Part shown: positions 53,941 through 63,713 of the stretch, one piece after another
Layout: each line of letters starts with the position of its first letter
Numbering within the stretch: position 1 is the stretch's first letter
Assembly (NCBI GenBank): GCA_032718865.1
Contig: JALUTQ010000007.1
Coordinates: forward strand, 1,798,001 to 1,862,000
DNA: 64,000 bases
Origin: Tilletia caries
Lineage: Eukaryota; Basidiomycota; Exobasidiomycetes; Tilletiales; Tilletiaceae
Reading direction: 5' to 3'
Notes under the pieces: generated by a model
Told to the model about the DNA's origin: nothing
Seen by the model: only the letters and a program-made list of their open reading frames with translations
The model's database searches: none
Program-made: the position numbers and the translations under genes

Positions 53941-55900
53941 CATTAGCTGGCTGTATATGTGGGCTGCGACCGTTTGCGGGTGGGTGTCCTCGCTTGTGTC
54001 CCAAGGCACCGGCCGTCCAGTGACGGGCCAAGGTAGCATCTCTCCGCGTAGCTGGGCGAGAATGGCCTTCTGTACGTCAGGGGATAGACCGACGATCGTC
54101 TGCCAGGGGAGCGTTACTGGTGCGTTCATCAGACTCTGGGCCACATCTTGAGGTTGGGAGAGCCGAGTAACCTTGCTTCGTCTTGCTCGTTTCCACAGAT
54201 TCGGGAGCTTCGGTGTCTTTGGGTCTTGCATCATGTCCTCCTGGTCCTCGTCCTCCATCTCATCCTGGGCTCTCGGGGATTGTCCAGGCAAGTCGGGAGG
54301 ATCTGACAGGCTTGAACTTGGCGAGATCTGAGGCGTTGCAGGTTTGGATGCAGCCGGCGTGGGAGGCAGATCGAATCGAACCTGTGGTCCCTGCCCTTGT
54401 CCTCCGGCGGCATGGCTCCTTGTGAGGCGAGGTCGAACGTTTCGGTCGTCGATGTCTTTGTCGGGTGATCGTTTTTCTGCTGCCTCCACGTTGATTGAGT
54501 GGGTATGGCACCCTCGGTCTTCGGTGTCATCTGGGGGGAACACAAACGTGAGATAGTTGGCCTGCATTGCATCCACCTTGCTGGCAGGAGTCGGAGGGGG
54601 TCCCTGTTGACGCAATCGTTCCATTACCGGGTCTTGAAGATGGCCGGTTGGAGCTGAAATCCGGGTTCCGTCATTCCAGCAGACCGAGTTGTTGACCAGT
54701 CGCACGATTCCTTGTTGAATGTGGGAGAAGAGTATCGGGCATCGGTCTCGAGCATGCTGTGGGTCGTTGCAGTATACACATGATGGCGGTCGTTGGATGG
54801 GTTGGGCATTGGGTCCTGTGGCCGGATAGCTGGTGTTATTGTTGTTGGTCGGGCCGTTCCAGGTAGGCATCGGTGCGCTTCCGACGTTTCCCTGAGGTGA
54901 AAGTGTCGTGTTGTACCCGGCATATGGCTGGGTTCTGACTGGTCCTGGAAAGGGGGGTGGGACAGTGTTCGGGTTGCCTGCGAGTTCTTGGGGAGGCATT
55001 GCGTGGTGAAGAACCGTAGGGCCAAGTCGCTCCATGGCCTGGGCAAAGTTGAGGCTGATTTTCTCAAGTTGACGCACCACTTCGTTGGAGCTCGAGTTCT
55101 TGGAAGTTGTTCCCTGCTGAGACAAGTTTAAGGCCGGCCCGTGTGTTGGAGCTCGGTGATCGATCTGAGCTCGTTCTCGTTGCATCTCGAGCGTCGCCTT
55201 CTTGAAGAACGTCTCGGGTTGGAAACAGCGTTGAACCTCTTCTAGGACTTGTTGGAAAGTTGCGTCCTCGTCCCTCAGAGATGAGTTCTGGAGCGTGCTG
55301 AGCAGCTCAATCGGCAGTCCTCGGACAAAGTATTGCAACAGCTGCTTCGCCCCAATTTGTCCTCGTTGGACGAGCTTGTCTCAGATGTCCTTGAAGGCCA
55401 AGCTGTAATGGTTGAGTTCTGTGAGCGTTCCGATGGTTCGGTTTCGGAGGACGAAGGCGCTGAGATCGTGCTCAGTGTACTTGTCCATCTCGGGCCCTTC
55501 GAATCCCGTCATTATGAAGTGCCGTACTGCCGTCCAGTTCCCCGCTATGTACGAGGAGTGAGCCTCGATGAGGCTGAAGATGTCGGGATCCTTGTCTTCG
55601 ACGTAGAAGGATAGGTATTTCAAACGTTCCTCGTCCGAGATGTCCAGAGCCTCGAACTTTCGCAGAAAGGCTTTTGCGTTTCGTCCCTCGAATTTCCCGA
55701 CTGCGTCGATCGTTCCTTTCGTCGGAGCCATCCCGTACCTTCGCCCTGCGGGCGCAGGCAACGTTTCTTGGGGGCTTGCACTCAAGGGCGGTCGTGACGC
55801 GCTGGAGAGGATGGTTGGACTCATGGCTCGCTGGCTAACCGGAACTTGATCTTGTTCGCCTCGGGTTTCGCTGTACCGATCGAACTCGTTCTCGTCAACC
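53530..55900 (-). pseudogene. Gag (capsid and zinc knuckle) of the Ty3/gypsy element
   Basis: After the SUMO-like region the frame reads through a Ser/Pro linker into a Ty3-type capsid region (VGKFEGRNAKAFLRKFEAL; YIAGNWTAVRHFI), is stopped by TGA at 55381-55383, and goes on in the same frame (LVQRGQIGAKQLLQYFVRGL ... FQQVLEEVQRCF). A zinc knuckle C-X2-C-X4-H-X4-C (CVYCNDPQHARDRC) follows near 54,770-54,730, then an acidic linker. It overlaps pol, which lies in another frame, at 53530-53912. Gag forms the particle that packages element RNA. The single TGA is the only clear break in this part. Confidence 0.82.
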
Positions 55901-57552
55901 GACGGTCCTCCTCCAGTTTGCTCGGACAGGACATCGATCTCGTCCATGTTGTCGAGATCGTTTTGATAGATTGTCATTCGTTCCAAGATTCGCTGTCCGT
56001 CGATGATGTACCTGAATGTTTCTCCATACGCCTGATTCAGGTGGTTGGCGATGAGAGAGAAGGAGGCCGTGGTCTTGATAGTAGCGGTCCAGGTTCCGAT
56101 CTTTTCACCCTCCAGCCTCAGTTTTACGTATCCAGGCGGAGGCGGCGGAAGGGTGGTGAGAGCTCCTTTCTGAATGAGCCTAAGCGCATTGGGGTCCGAG
56201 CTCGTTCGTTCGGGGGTATCTTCCTCGAGGTAGTGCTGGTACGAGATTGCGTCGAGAGTGTCTCCGTCTTGAAGATGTGGGCTGGGGTAATTCGGGTTGA
56301 TTTCCTTTTTCGTTCTTCAGATACCGAAACGTTCGACCATAGGTGTATTCCAGATAGTTCGTTACGGTGGACAGAGGGCTTCTGGGGGGGGGACAGGATG
56401 AGCGTCCAGAATCCGGTTGCCGGTCCTCGCAGTTGGAGTCGAACAGAGTTGCTTTGGGCAGGGACTTGTCCAATGTTTCCTCGAATGATTCCGTGCCCAG
56501 CGCCGATGTAAACGTCCCCAAAAATGCAACGTTGGTTTCCGCTGTCGAGAGAGATGCTTTGGTGGACCGGGGGAACTGATTTGTTAGTCTGGTTGGGTTG
56601 TGTCATTCTCGTGCTAGGTTGGATGATCCAGGATGGTTCGATGCCCATTGCGACCGAGATTTCGTACGTCTGCCCTTTTTCGAAGGCCGTGTCCGCTCAA
56701 GGGAACGTTCCTGAGTAACCGTAGCCCATGGTATGCGTACAGGGGCATTCCCGCTTGGTCGAGGTGAAGCCGGAGCCAGGTGAGTAAGTCATCCCCGTTG
56801 ACTTCCGATCCTACGCACATGGAGAACGTTCGCCGTTCCCATTCGACGTCGACTTGAAGGTATATCGGCTCACGGTCCCCATCAACTCCTGGGCCAAGGA
56901 AGAGCTCGTGGGTGGTCAATCGTGCGTTAGGTCGTTCGATCAGCTGGCTTCGGCGGAAATGGAGCAAGATCGTTCCGGTGTTGAGGGTTGAGAGTGGAAG
57001 GTCGTCGTCTGGTTCGCCTTCGTAATGTTGGAGGTACGTTCCTTCGAGAGCGAGTTCGAAGGCTCGTTTGACGTTGCCGAGAGTCAGCTGGTTTCGGGAT
57101 CGTAGATGTACGGCGGTGGTTGGGATTCCGGGCCAGAGGTCGGTCAGCAAGACTTGTAGGCGTACTTCGTCGTTTCTCGTGGCAGGTCCATCGTAGTGAG
57201 TATACACTTCTCCTTCCGATCCGACGGGGCTTAGTTGGAGTAGAAGGCGAATCCACTCGGGCTTTTGGAAAGGGATAACTCGGGCTGGGTTCATGACTAC
57301 GGTCAAAACGTCCCCATTCATCAGAGGTAGTTGTCGGATCTGTTCGTAGGTGCTGACGGGGACTGTTCGTATCGTGAGAAAGAAATCAGCTTCGTTGGTT
57401 CGGGTAGCCTTGGCGTAACTTGCGGCCATCGAGCCCAAGGTCTCGTCTTCGGTTTTGATCCAACTTCGTTCGTATCTCAAGTCATCTTTCAAGGAGAGGT
57501 GGATGCTATCGTTTTTCATGGTCATCATTCTGCTATGTTTTCGTATGTTCAA
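55900..57552 (-). pseudogene. tandem SUMO/ubiquitin-like domains upstream of Gag
   Basis: This stretch lies between the first open frame of the element and Gag. Read with frame changes near 56,705, 56,385 (a G9 run) and 56,320, it shows about five repeats of one pattern. Each begins with a beta strand of V/I-x-L-x-L type (IHLSLKDD; VRLQVLLTDL; IYLQVDVEW; VRLQLRGP; VKLRLEGE), has a helix and an F-R-Y or similar strand, and ends with an L-x-x-G-D-x-L/I-x-V element (LMNGDVLTVV; FEKGQTYEISVAMG; LQDGDTLDAISYQ; LDNMDEIDVLSEQ). The last repeat closely follows SUMO (FRYIIDGQRI ... DEIDVLSEQTGGG) and runs into Gag. The SUMO-like fold is inferred from pattern; the intact form was probably a single Gag N-terminal extension. 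Confidence 0.65.
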
Positions 57553-57832
57553 ATTGGTTTTGATTTCGTTCGTAGAGGTTGATCGTATAATACTCGGGGA
57601 ATTCGGGTTCGTTCGTTCTCGTTCGGTGTTCCTGGCTCGTCTTTCTGGGTCCTAGGGTCGGTTTGTCTTTCGGTTGTTGATGGTTGGAGCCTTCTTGCTG
57701 CTTGGGTCCGCGAGGTCAGGTCGTTCTGTTTTGTGTGTTTTTGATGTTTTCTTGAGGAGATCGGCTGGTTCGGAGGCTCGTAATCGTATCCTGGTCTTTT
57801 GATTCGAATCGTATCGGGTGGGGACGGCCTAT
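57553..57832. other. spacer inside the Ty3/gypsy element
   Basis: 280 bp without a supported frame between the first small frame and the SUMO-like region; on the sense strand it may hold an intron or the start of the long frame. Confidence 0.3.
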
Positions 57833-58515
57833 TTAGTCGACGAGGTCTAGATTCCGGATCGCGTTCTGTAACTGCTGGGCGTCGGTCTGTCGGGAAGGGC
57901 GCTTAGTTGGTTCTTGAGAGCGGTCCCGATTGCGTCGGTTTTCCGAGGGTCGGTATACGTCCGAGGGTCGGTAGTAGGGTCGGGTTGTTCGGTAGTCGCG
58001 GGATCGAGTACTGGTGGTGTCTTGGGGTCTTCGTCGAGGCTCGGGGGAGGGGGATCGGTTTGACCGGCGGTACTGACACCTTTCGGTCGTTCTGGCTGCT
58101 CGAGGGGTTGGCGTGTATCGCTCGTTCCGTAGTCGAAGCTGGTGGGCCTCAAGGCTCTCCAATCTTGATTCGAGGTCGGAGTTGAATCGATCGAGGCGTG
58201 GAGCGTGCTTCTCGATTCCTTGTAGCGCTCGTTGAAGTCGCTCGGCGGTCTCGCGGAGGTGATCGAGGTCGATGTCCTTGAGTAGCTCCTTTAGGGGCGC
58301 TACGATGTCTTGGAGTTCGTTGGAAGGGGCCTTTTCGGAGGTCGTGGGAGCGTCAACGTCGGTGTCCGATTGCTCTAGCTGGTCTTGGTCCTCGTATTCT
58401 CCGTAGTCAGAATGAGGTGAGGAGGGGGGGTTGGCTGGTTGTCTTCGGGGATCCAGTAGTCGGGATCTTCCTCGATGGATCGAGTTGGTGTGTCGAGGTT
58501 GTTTGCGCTGGTCAT
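57833..58515 (-). pseudogene. 5' open frame of the Ty3/gypsy element, charged coiled-coil protein
   Basis: ATG at 58515 (MTSANNLDTPTRSIEED) opens a frame that shifts by one base at a G7 run near 58,425 and then continues to the stop at 57833. The product has an acidic N-terminal part, a Leu/Glu-rich coiled-coil-like segment (LKELLKDIDLDHLRET ... RLQRALQGIEKH) and a basic Arg/Ser/Tyr-rich tail ending NAIRNLDLVD. No family is recognised. Its place just after the primer site suggests it is the first product of the element. Confidence 0.45.
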
Positions 58516-58577
58516 GAACCTTTTTGAACGTTTTTGCTGGAGTGGAACGTTACGTGGGTCGTCCTACTTGGCACAAC

Positions 58578-58594
58578 TCATGCAGTCTCCACCA
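58578..58594 (-). other. probable primer-binding site of the Ty3/gypsy element
   Basis: Three bases inside the 5' LTR, the minus strand reads TGGTGGAGACTGCATGAG. TGG complements the CCA end of a tRNA. The tRNA cannot be named with confidence. Confidence 0.5.
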
Positions 58595-59499
58595 ATATGT
58601 GGTTGACCGAAAGGCCGATGGGGTCTCGCTTAGTGCGGGTCTGTGCGGTTCGCTCGGGCCGGAAGAGGTGGGCTCGACCAGTCGGAGCAGGGCCAAGCAG
58701 GAGGGATAAGACTTGCGAGGCGATTGAAGAGGGTGAGGGTCGTATGAGGAGTAGGTGAATGAAGGGTAGAGTTGAGAGGGATCTTTGTAGAGTCAGGAGT
58801 CAGGCAATTCAAACGAGAGAGAGATTCTGGGAGAACAAGGTGTGGATTTCTTCTGAGAGTGAGGAAAGAGACAGGGTTTTTATAGCTAGGGGAGGGCAGG
58901 ATTGGTAGCTAGGGGCGAGTGTGCGTGTGGGTGACTGAGCAGGATGGAGGGTGGCCTTGGTGCGATCGAGCAGAGGAGGATGGTGGCCTTGGGCGATCGA
59001 GCAGAGGAGGATGGTGGCCTTGGGCGATCGACCAGAGGAGGATGAGACTGGGAGGTTGAGCAGGATGTGTTGACGGTCTTGGACTTTGCTCAAGACCTTC
59101 GCCTCTTGGGTAGTGACGAGGTTGAGGACCGCGTCTTCATGGTGGGAGAGGGCCGCGCCTTGATGGGAGACGCTGACTTGAGTGCCGGGGGTGTGGATTG
59201 CTTCTCGATGGGGGGTGCTGACTTGGATGCCGGGGGTGTGGACGGCTTCTCGATGAGGGGTGCTGGCTTGGGTGCCGGGGGTGTGTTTGGGTTGGGCGAG
59301 GACTGCTTCCCGATGCGGGAGATCTCGTTGGTCTTGGCTCGTTGCTGCGCAAGCGGAGGCTCGTCAGGGCTCGGGGACGGGGTTGGCGTGCGGGAGAGGG
59401 TGAGAGTAACGACGAGTGTGGGTGTTGGCCTGCGACCATCGGGCGCCGCATCCGGAGAGCCTTGCTGAGCCATTGTGAAGGCTGGTCGGTGTCCGCATG

Positions 59500-60834
59500 T
59501 ACGAGGTGGAGGGCAGAAGTCTTCGAATGAACACAACACCAAACACCATAATTCTCATACTCTCTGCGTTCACCACAATACCAACCTCACACTTTCCAGT
59601 CACAACCACACATATGACAATAGTAGAAGTTGAAGCAATGGAGATGTTTGAGAGTAAACATTACTCGGAAAAATTGACCGTGGCGCTGCCTGACGACCTT
59701 GACACGTCGGGGCATATCGTCGATGTACTTGTTGAGATGAGCTACTTCGATCTTTGCCCACTCCTCTTTGGCCGCCTCCCAAAGCTCGTCGGGCTTGGTC
59801 TGGCTGAGGTTACGAGCACGAAGACGGGACTTGAGCAGGCGCCAAGCCTTTTCGATCGGGTTGAGATCCGGAGAAAGTGGCGGGTGAGAATGGCGCTGAA
59901 TACCCGCCTCCTTCCGAGCCTTGTTGGTAGCCTTCGAGTTATGAATGGAAGCGTTATCTTCCACGACCTTGTAGGGCGTGAACACCTCGAGCTCACACTG
60001 CAGCACAAAGGGGCGTAAGGCCCCATTAATGACGTGCTCAATGTAGCGTTTCGAATCGACCTTGCGGTAGCCCGTTCCCGACAATCGTACCAGTGGAGAC
60101 TTCTTCCCGTAGGCGATTGCTGCCCAGATCATAACCGTTTTTGCGAGCCGTTCTGAAGCTCCTAGAAGTGTTCTGAGGAACCGCAGCGGCTCCTCGAAAG
60201 CGGCTGACGAAGGGCTTGCGCCTAAGGTTAGAAGTGTCCAAAGAACACTCGTCCGTGAAGATAATTCGGCGCCAGTCAGTAATCCGGTTCTTATTTGCCC
60301 AGATTTTTCGCTTTTTGACCGCAGCAACACTCAGTGCTGGACGTTCGCGGGCGATATAGCGCGCTATGCCATGCTTGTGAGCAATGCGCCTAACCTTCCA
60401 CGGCTTGATGGGTAGGCCGTGTCGGGTCAGATTTTCGGCGACGCCTCGCCATGTCGCCCATCGCATCAACAGCACGGTGCGGACTACCCGACGACAGTCC
60501 CGTGCAGACAGCGTAGGAGGACGGCCGCTGCGCGGGAGTGTGTTATGTGACTTTGTCTTTTCCCAGCGTGCCTTTGTGTAGGCAACGGTACTGGGGCTGC
60601 AGCCGATTTGTTTGGCAATGTACTCGTATGTATGGCCCATTTCAATCATATATCGAATACGGCCACGCCTGGAAGGCGTCAGAGGAGGTCTACGAGCAGC
60701 AGCAACACGCGGCATTGTGTTTGTGTAGAGAAAATGTAGAGATGCTAAGTGTGTGAAGTTGGGAGAGGGTGTGGTGAGGTGGTGGTTTTGGTGAATTTTA
60801 ATTTCATTCGAAGACTTCTGCCCTCCACCTCGTA
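59500..60834 (-). mobile_element. Tc1/mariner element inserted in the LTR
   Basis: Inverted repeats start CGAGGTGGAGGGCAGAAG and extend about 30 bp; TA at 59500-59501 and 60833-60834 is the target duplication. The 3' LTR carries the undisturbed site (GCATGTAGGATAGC, TA at 48863-48864), which proves the ends to the base. The element is 1331 bp with one transposase gene. Confidence 0.95.
59587..60715 (-). pseudogene. Tc1-type transposase (DD34E) with one frameshift
   Basis: ATG at 60715 (MPRVAAARRPPLTPS). An N-terminal helix-turn-helix pair binds the element ends (YEYIAKQIGCSPSTVAYTKARW; GRPPTLSARDCRRVVRTVL). The catalytic triad is Asp in FTDECSL, Asp in VVEDNASIH and Glu in NPIEKAW, with 34 residues between the last two, the DD34E spacing of Tc1-like enzymes. 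The frame changes near 60,195 (after KPFVSRF), between the first and second Asp, so the enzyme is inactive unless the base is an assembly error. All three acids are present. Confidence 0.88.
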
Positions 60835-60967
60835 GGATAGCTGTGGTGAGGTGGGAAGAGGGGTCATGTTGGAAGGAGAGGAGGGGAGATGATGGAGCTG
60901 CGTGAGGGAACGGAGATGAGGAGCAGGCTTGGGTGAATGCATGAAGCAGGGTTCCGGAATAATGAGA

Positions 60968-61690
60968 TCCCACCGGCCTGGCTTTTGAGCCAGAGTGTTC
61001 CCCAGACTTTTTGAGGCCATGAGTTTATAGAAATTAGAACATGAACGGGAAATGAAAAGTAGCAAGAGACTGCATGCCTTGTGGACTGATGTTGCTTAAT
61101 GTTTGGTCTGAATATCTTAGACTCGAATTCTCAAAAGACGTGCTCAATGCTGTGACCTGTCAGATGTGGATGGCATACCCAAACAATGGTCCAGAAGCAC
61201 TTGGCACAGTCAATCATCCAAATGACATAGACGCCCTACGCGCCTCGCTCTCAGGGTAGCTTCGCTACCCTTCGAGCTCTCCGCCATGATTTTCCACAAA
61301 CCATAGATGATGAGCAGATAGATCTCCCCAAAGGCCAAAGCTGACAAGCTGTAATGTAACATGTGTGATGCGTACCTGATCGGTGCCCACAGGCCACAGT
61401 TGATGAATCAATATGGACTGACGCTTATCGCGCCTCGCGCTCAGGGTAGCTTCGCTACCCTTCGAGCTCTCCGCCATGATTTTCCACACAACATAGATGA
61501 TGAGCAGATAGAACTCCCCAAAGGTGTAACGGAACACGTGTATTGCGTAATGATCGGTGCCCACAGGCCACAGTTGATAAATCAATATGGACTGACGCTT
61601 ATCGCGCCTCGCTCTCAGGGTAGCTTCGCTACCCTTCGAGCTCTCCGCCGTGAGTTGTCACACATGACGTATATGATGAGCGGATGTGTG
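60968..61690. mobile_element. fragment of the Tc1-type element interior with three satellite units
   Basis: From CCCACCGGCCTGGCTTTTG onward the sequence follows 28741-29345 of the non-autonomous Tc1-type element, then adds one more hairpin unit. Units start near 61,232, 61,430 and 61,604, each with AGGGTAGC-TTC-GCTACCC. The terminal inverted repeats are absent, so this is a truncated copy fused to the broken 5' LTR. Confidence 0.8.
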
Positions 61691-62865
61691 CGAACACAGG
61701 ACGAGATAGTCTAATCACCTAGCTTTCACTAAGGACTGTGTTCGGAGAGAACTGAGATGAAACAAGTATGCAGTGTCGGACTAATTACAAGAGGGACGCG
61801 AGGAAGAGAAAAGAGGTAACTGGAAGAATGGCGTGGGAAATGTGGAGGATGAAAGTGTTGCTATGCGGAGGTGTGGGAAAGGGAAGAGAGGAAGATAGAG
61901 ATAATAGATAAGATAACTGGCCATGTGGCGAAGCCACGTGTTGCCAGCACATCCCCACCCAAAAAGAGACAACTGTCCTCAGTTGTGTATGGGCGAGAGA
62001 AACTGCAACGGCATGAAGTCAGAAGAAGAGAGGATGTGATGCGCATGGAGGGGCGGGATGTGGGTAGAACTCGGATGATGTAGCTGTCAAAATTGAAGGC
62101 AATAGTGACGAGAAATACGACCTCCCGGACCGAGTACCGAGGTCGATACCGAAGTTGGTATCAGTCGGGACGGGGTCGCGGGGATAACGTGCTGCAGGCT
62201 GCTGACGGGGTGGATGATGCTTTAGCCGTTGTCCCCACTCCCCAAAGGAACAGGTCGAGGGATGAGAAGAGAGCGTCGTTGAGTGATGGCGGCCGAGGAC
62301 GACACAAACGGCCGTTGTGTGATGGTGATGGTAAACCGAATCGAGCGAAAGAGGAGCAGTGGTGAATCGTATGCGCTCCCCGTGCGTGAATCCGTCTCGA
62401 CGACCAACGTTGTATCTCTTGTCGCTTGGCAGTGGACCAGCTCCGTGAGTACGTCATTCTTGGCCCTGTCTGCGCGTCTGCCATCCCTGGCGTGCATGTA
62501 TGCGCGGACGGAGTAGCGGGAAGTCATGACGCGCGCGACTTTTGTCGGCCAGTCCGCAGCAGCCCCGTGCGTGTTCTTTTCGGGATGCTCGTATGAGTCG
62601 GTCGAGCGACGCGCACCGCGCAGCTGTTGTCGTTGACCCTGAATGAAGGAAAAGCCGGGCAGGCCAGCTGCGGCGCGAAAACGTGGCGGCCAGCGCGAAC
62701 GGCGGAAAAGAGCGTGTCGCGACTGGTAAAGTTCATGTGGCCGTATCGTGAATCGTCCACAGTGGCTCGGTGCATGACGGCGCTCTCGAGCGAGAGCGCG
62801 GCGTGGTACGATCGAACTGTCCGGGAGAAGCCGTGGGCCGGCGACGCGGAGGAGTGCGGCTGTCG

Positions 62866-62960
62866 TCTGTCGGGCAACGCGGAAGGAGGAGAAGAGCAGC
62901 TGTTCGTGATCCGTCTGTCGGGCAACGCGCGAGGAGGAGAAGAGCGGCTGTTCGTGATCC
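62866..62960. repeat. ~50-bp tandem duplication
   Basis: Two head-to-tail units start TCTGTCGGGCAACGCG and contain GGAGGAGAAGAGC and CTGTTCGTGATCCG. Confidence 0.75.
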
Positions 62961-63202
62961 GCGGAGTCCGTCAAGATTGAGTCCAGTCTTCCGCAGCAGC
63001 CCGGTGCTTGTCCTGTATTCGACGCGCACACGAGGTGGTGTTGATCGAGGCTGAGTGTGCGGGATGCTGCTGATGCCAGAGAAAGTAGCCAGGGTCTCCC
63101 GAAAGGAGAAGGGCGGTAGAAGAAGCCGTCGTGCGGCGCGCGAAGCGGAAAGAAAAACTTCGGACCCGCGGAAGATGTTGTACACTCGTACGATCGTGTG
63201 GT

Positions 63203-63668
63203 CCAAAGCTGGTGGGCCGGTCAACCCAGGGAAAACGGAGGACGAGGAGATGCCTCAACTCGACGCATCTACTGCGATGGCCGCCGCGGAACCTTGGAGA
63301 GCACGCGACCGAGATAATATCGTCCATCGTTGCGTGTCGATGACGAAGGGAAGCTGACCGAGAGAGAACAAGGAAGCTGGCCGAGGAAGAACGTCAGCGG
63401 TCCAAGTGATCAAAGGACCCGATCGTCGTCTCGCCGAGCTCGGAAGGTGTAGAGAAGGAGTTGTGGTCGGTAGTCGCAGCTGTTGTCCAGACTCCAGCGC
63501 GCGAAAGGAAAAGAAGCTTGTCCGACCCGCGGAGTCGATTTCGTCCAGTCGGCGGCTCGAAGCTGCTGGGCCGGTCCACCCAGGGAAAGCGGAGGAGATG
63601 CCTCTACTCTACGCACCTACTGAAATGGCCGACACGGAACCTCGAAGCGCACGCGACTGAGACGATAA
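63203..63668. repeat. ~115-bp dispersed duplication, 350 bp apart
   Basis: Segments at about 63,203-63,320 and 63,555-63,668 share GGGCCGGTC-ACCCAGGG, GAGATGCCTC and GCACGCGAC in the same order, with substitutions and small indels. Confidence 0.6.
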
Positions 63669-63713
63669 ACAGGCCAGCTGCTGCGAAAAAAGAAGGAGAA
63701 GGTAAGGCTGGCA

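Larger units (their letters stand above)
58598..60968 (-). mobile_element. 5' LTR of the Ty3/gypsy element, split by a Tc1 insertion and truncated
   Basis: 58598-59501 plus 60835-60968 match 47867-48998 of the other LTR. The two parts are separated by a Tc1/mariner element (59502-60832), and the last about 97 bp of the LTR are missing because the sequence switches at 60968 into a fragment of the Tc1-type element seen at 28.7 kb. The LTRs differ at only a few positions in the aligned open frame (127 codons with about two amino-acid changes). Loss of the outer end also removes the target duplication on this side. Confidence 0.85.
61691..63709. other. no gene recognised; duplicated, GC-rich accessory sequence
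   Basis: Open frames on both strands are Arg/Ser-rich and show no domain. Two repeats are clear: about 50-bp tandem units near 62,866-62,960 (TCTGTCGGGCAACGCG) and a block at about 63,203-63,320 repeated at about 63,555-63,668 (AAGCTGGTGGGCCGGTC and GGAGATGCCTC words). It looks like decayed, locally duplicated sequence rather than a functional gene. Confidence 0.4.

Noticed and set aside
62222..63031. 269-codon minus-strand frame
   Set aside because: Arg/Ser-rich, follows tandem duplicated DNA, no domain and no clear start context.
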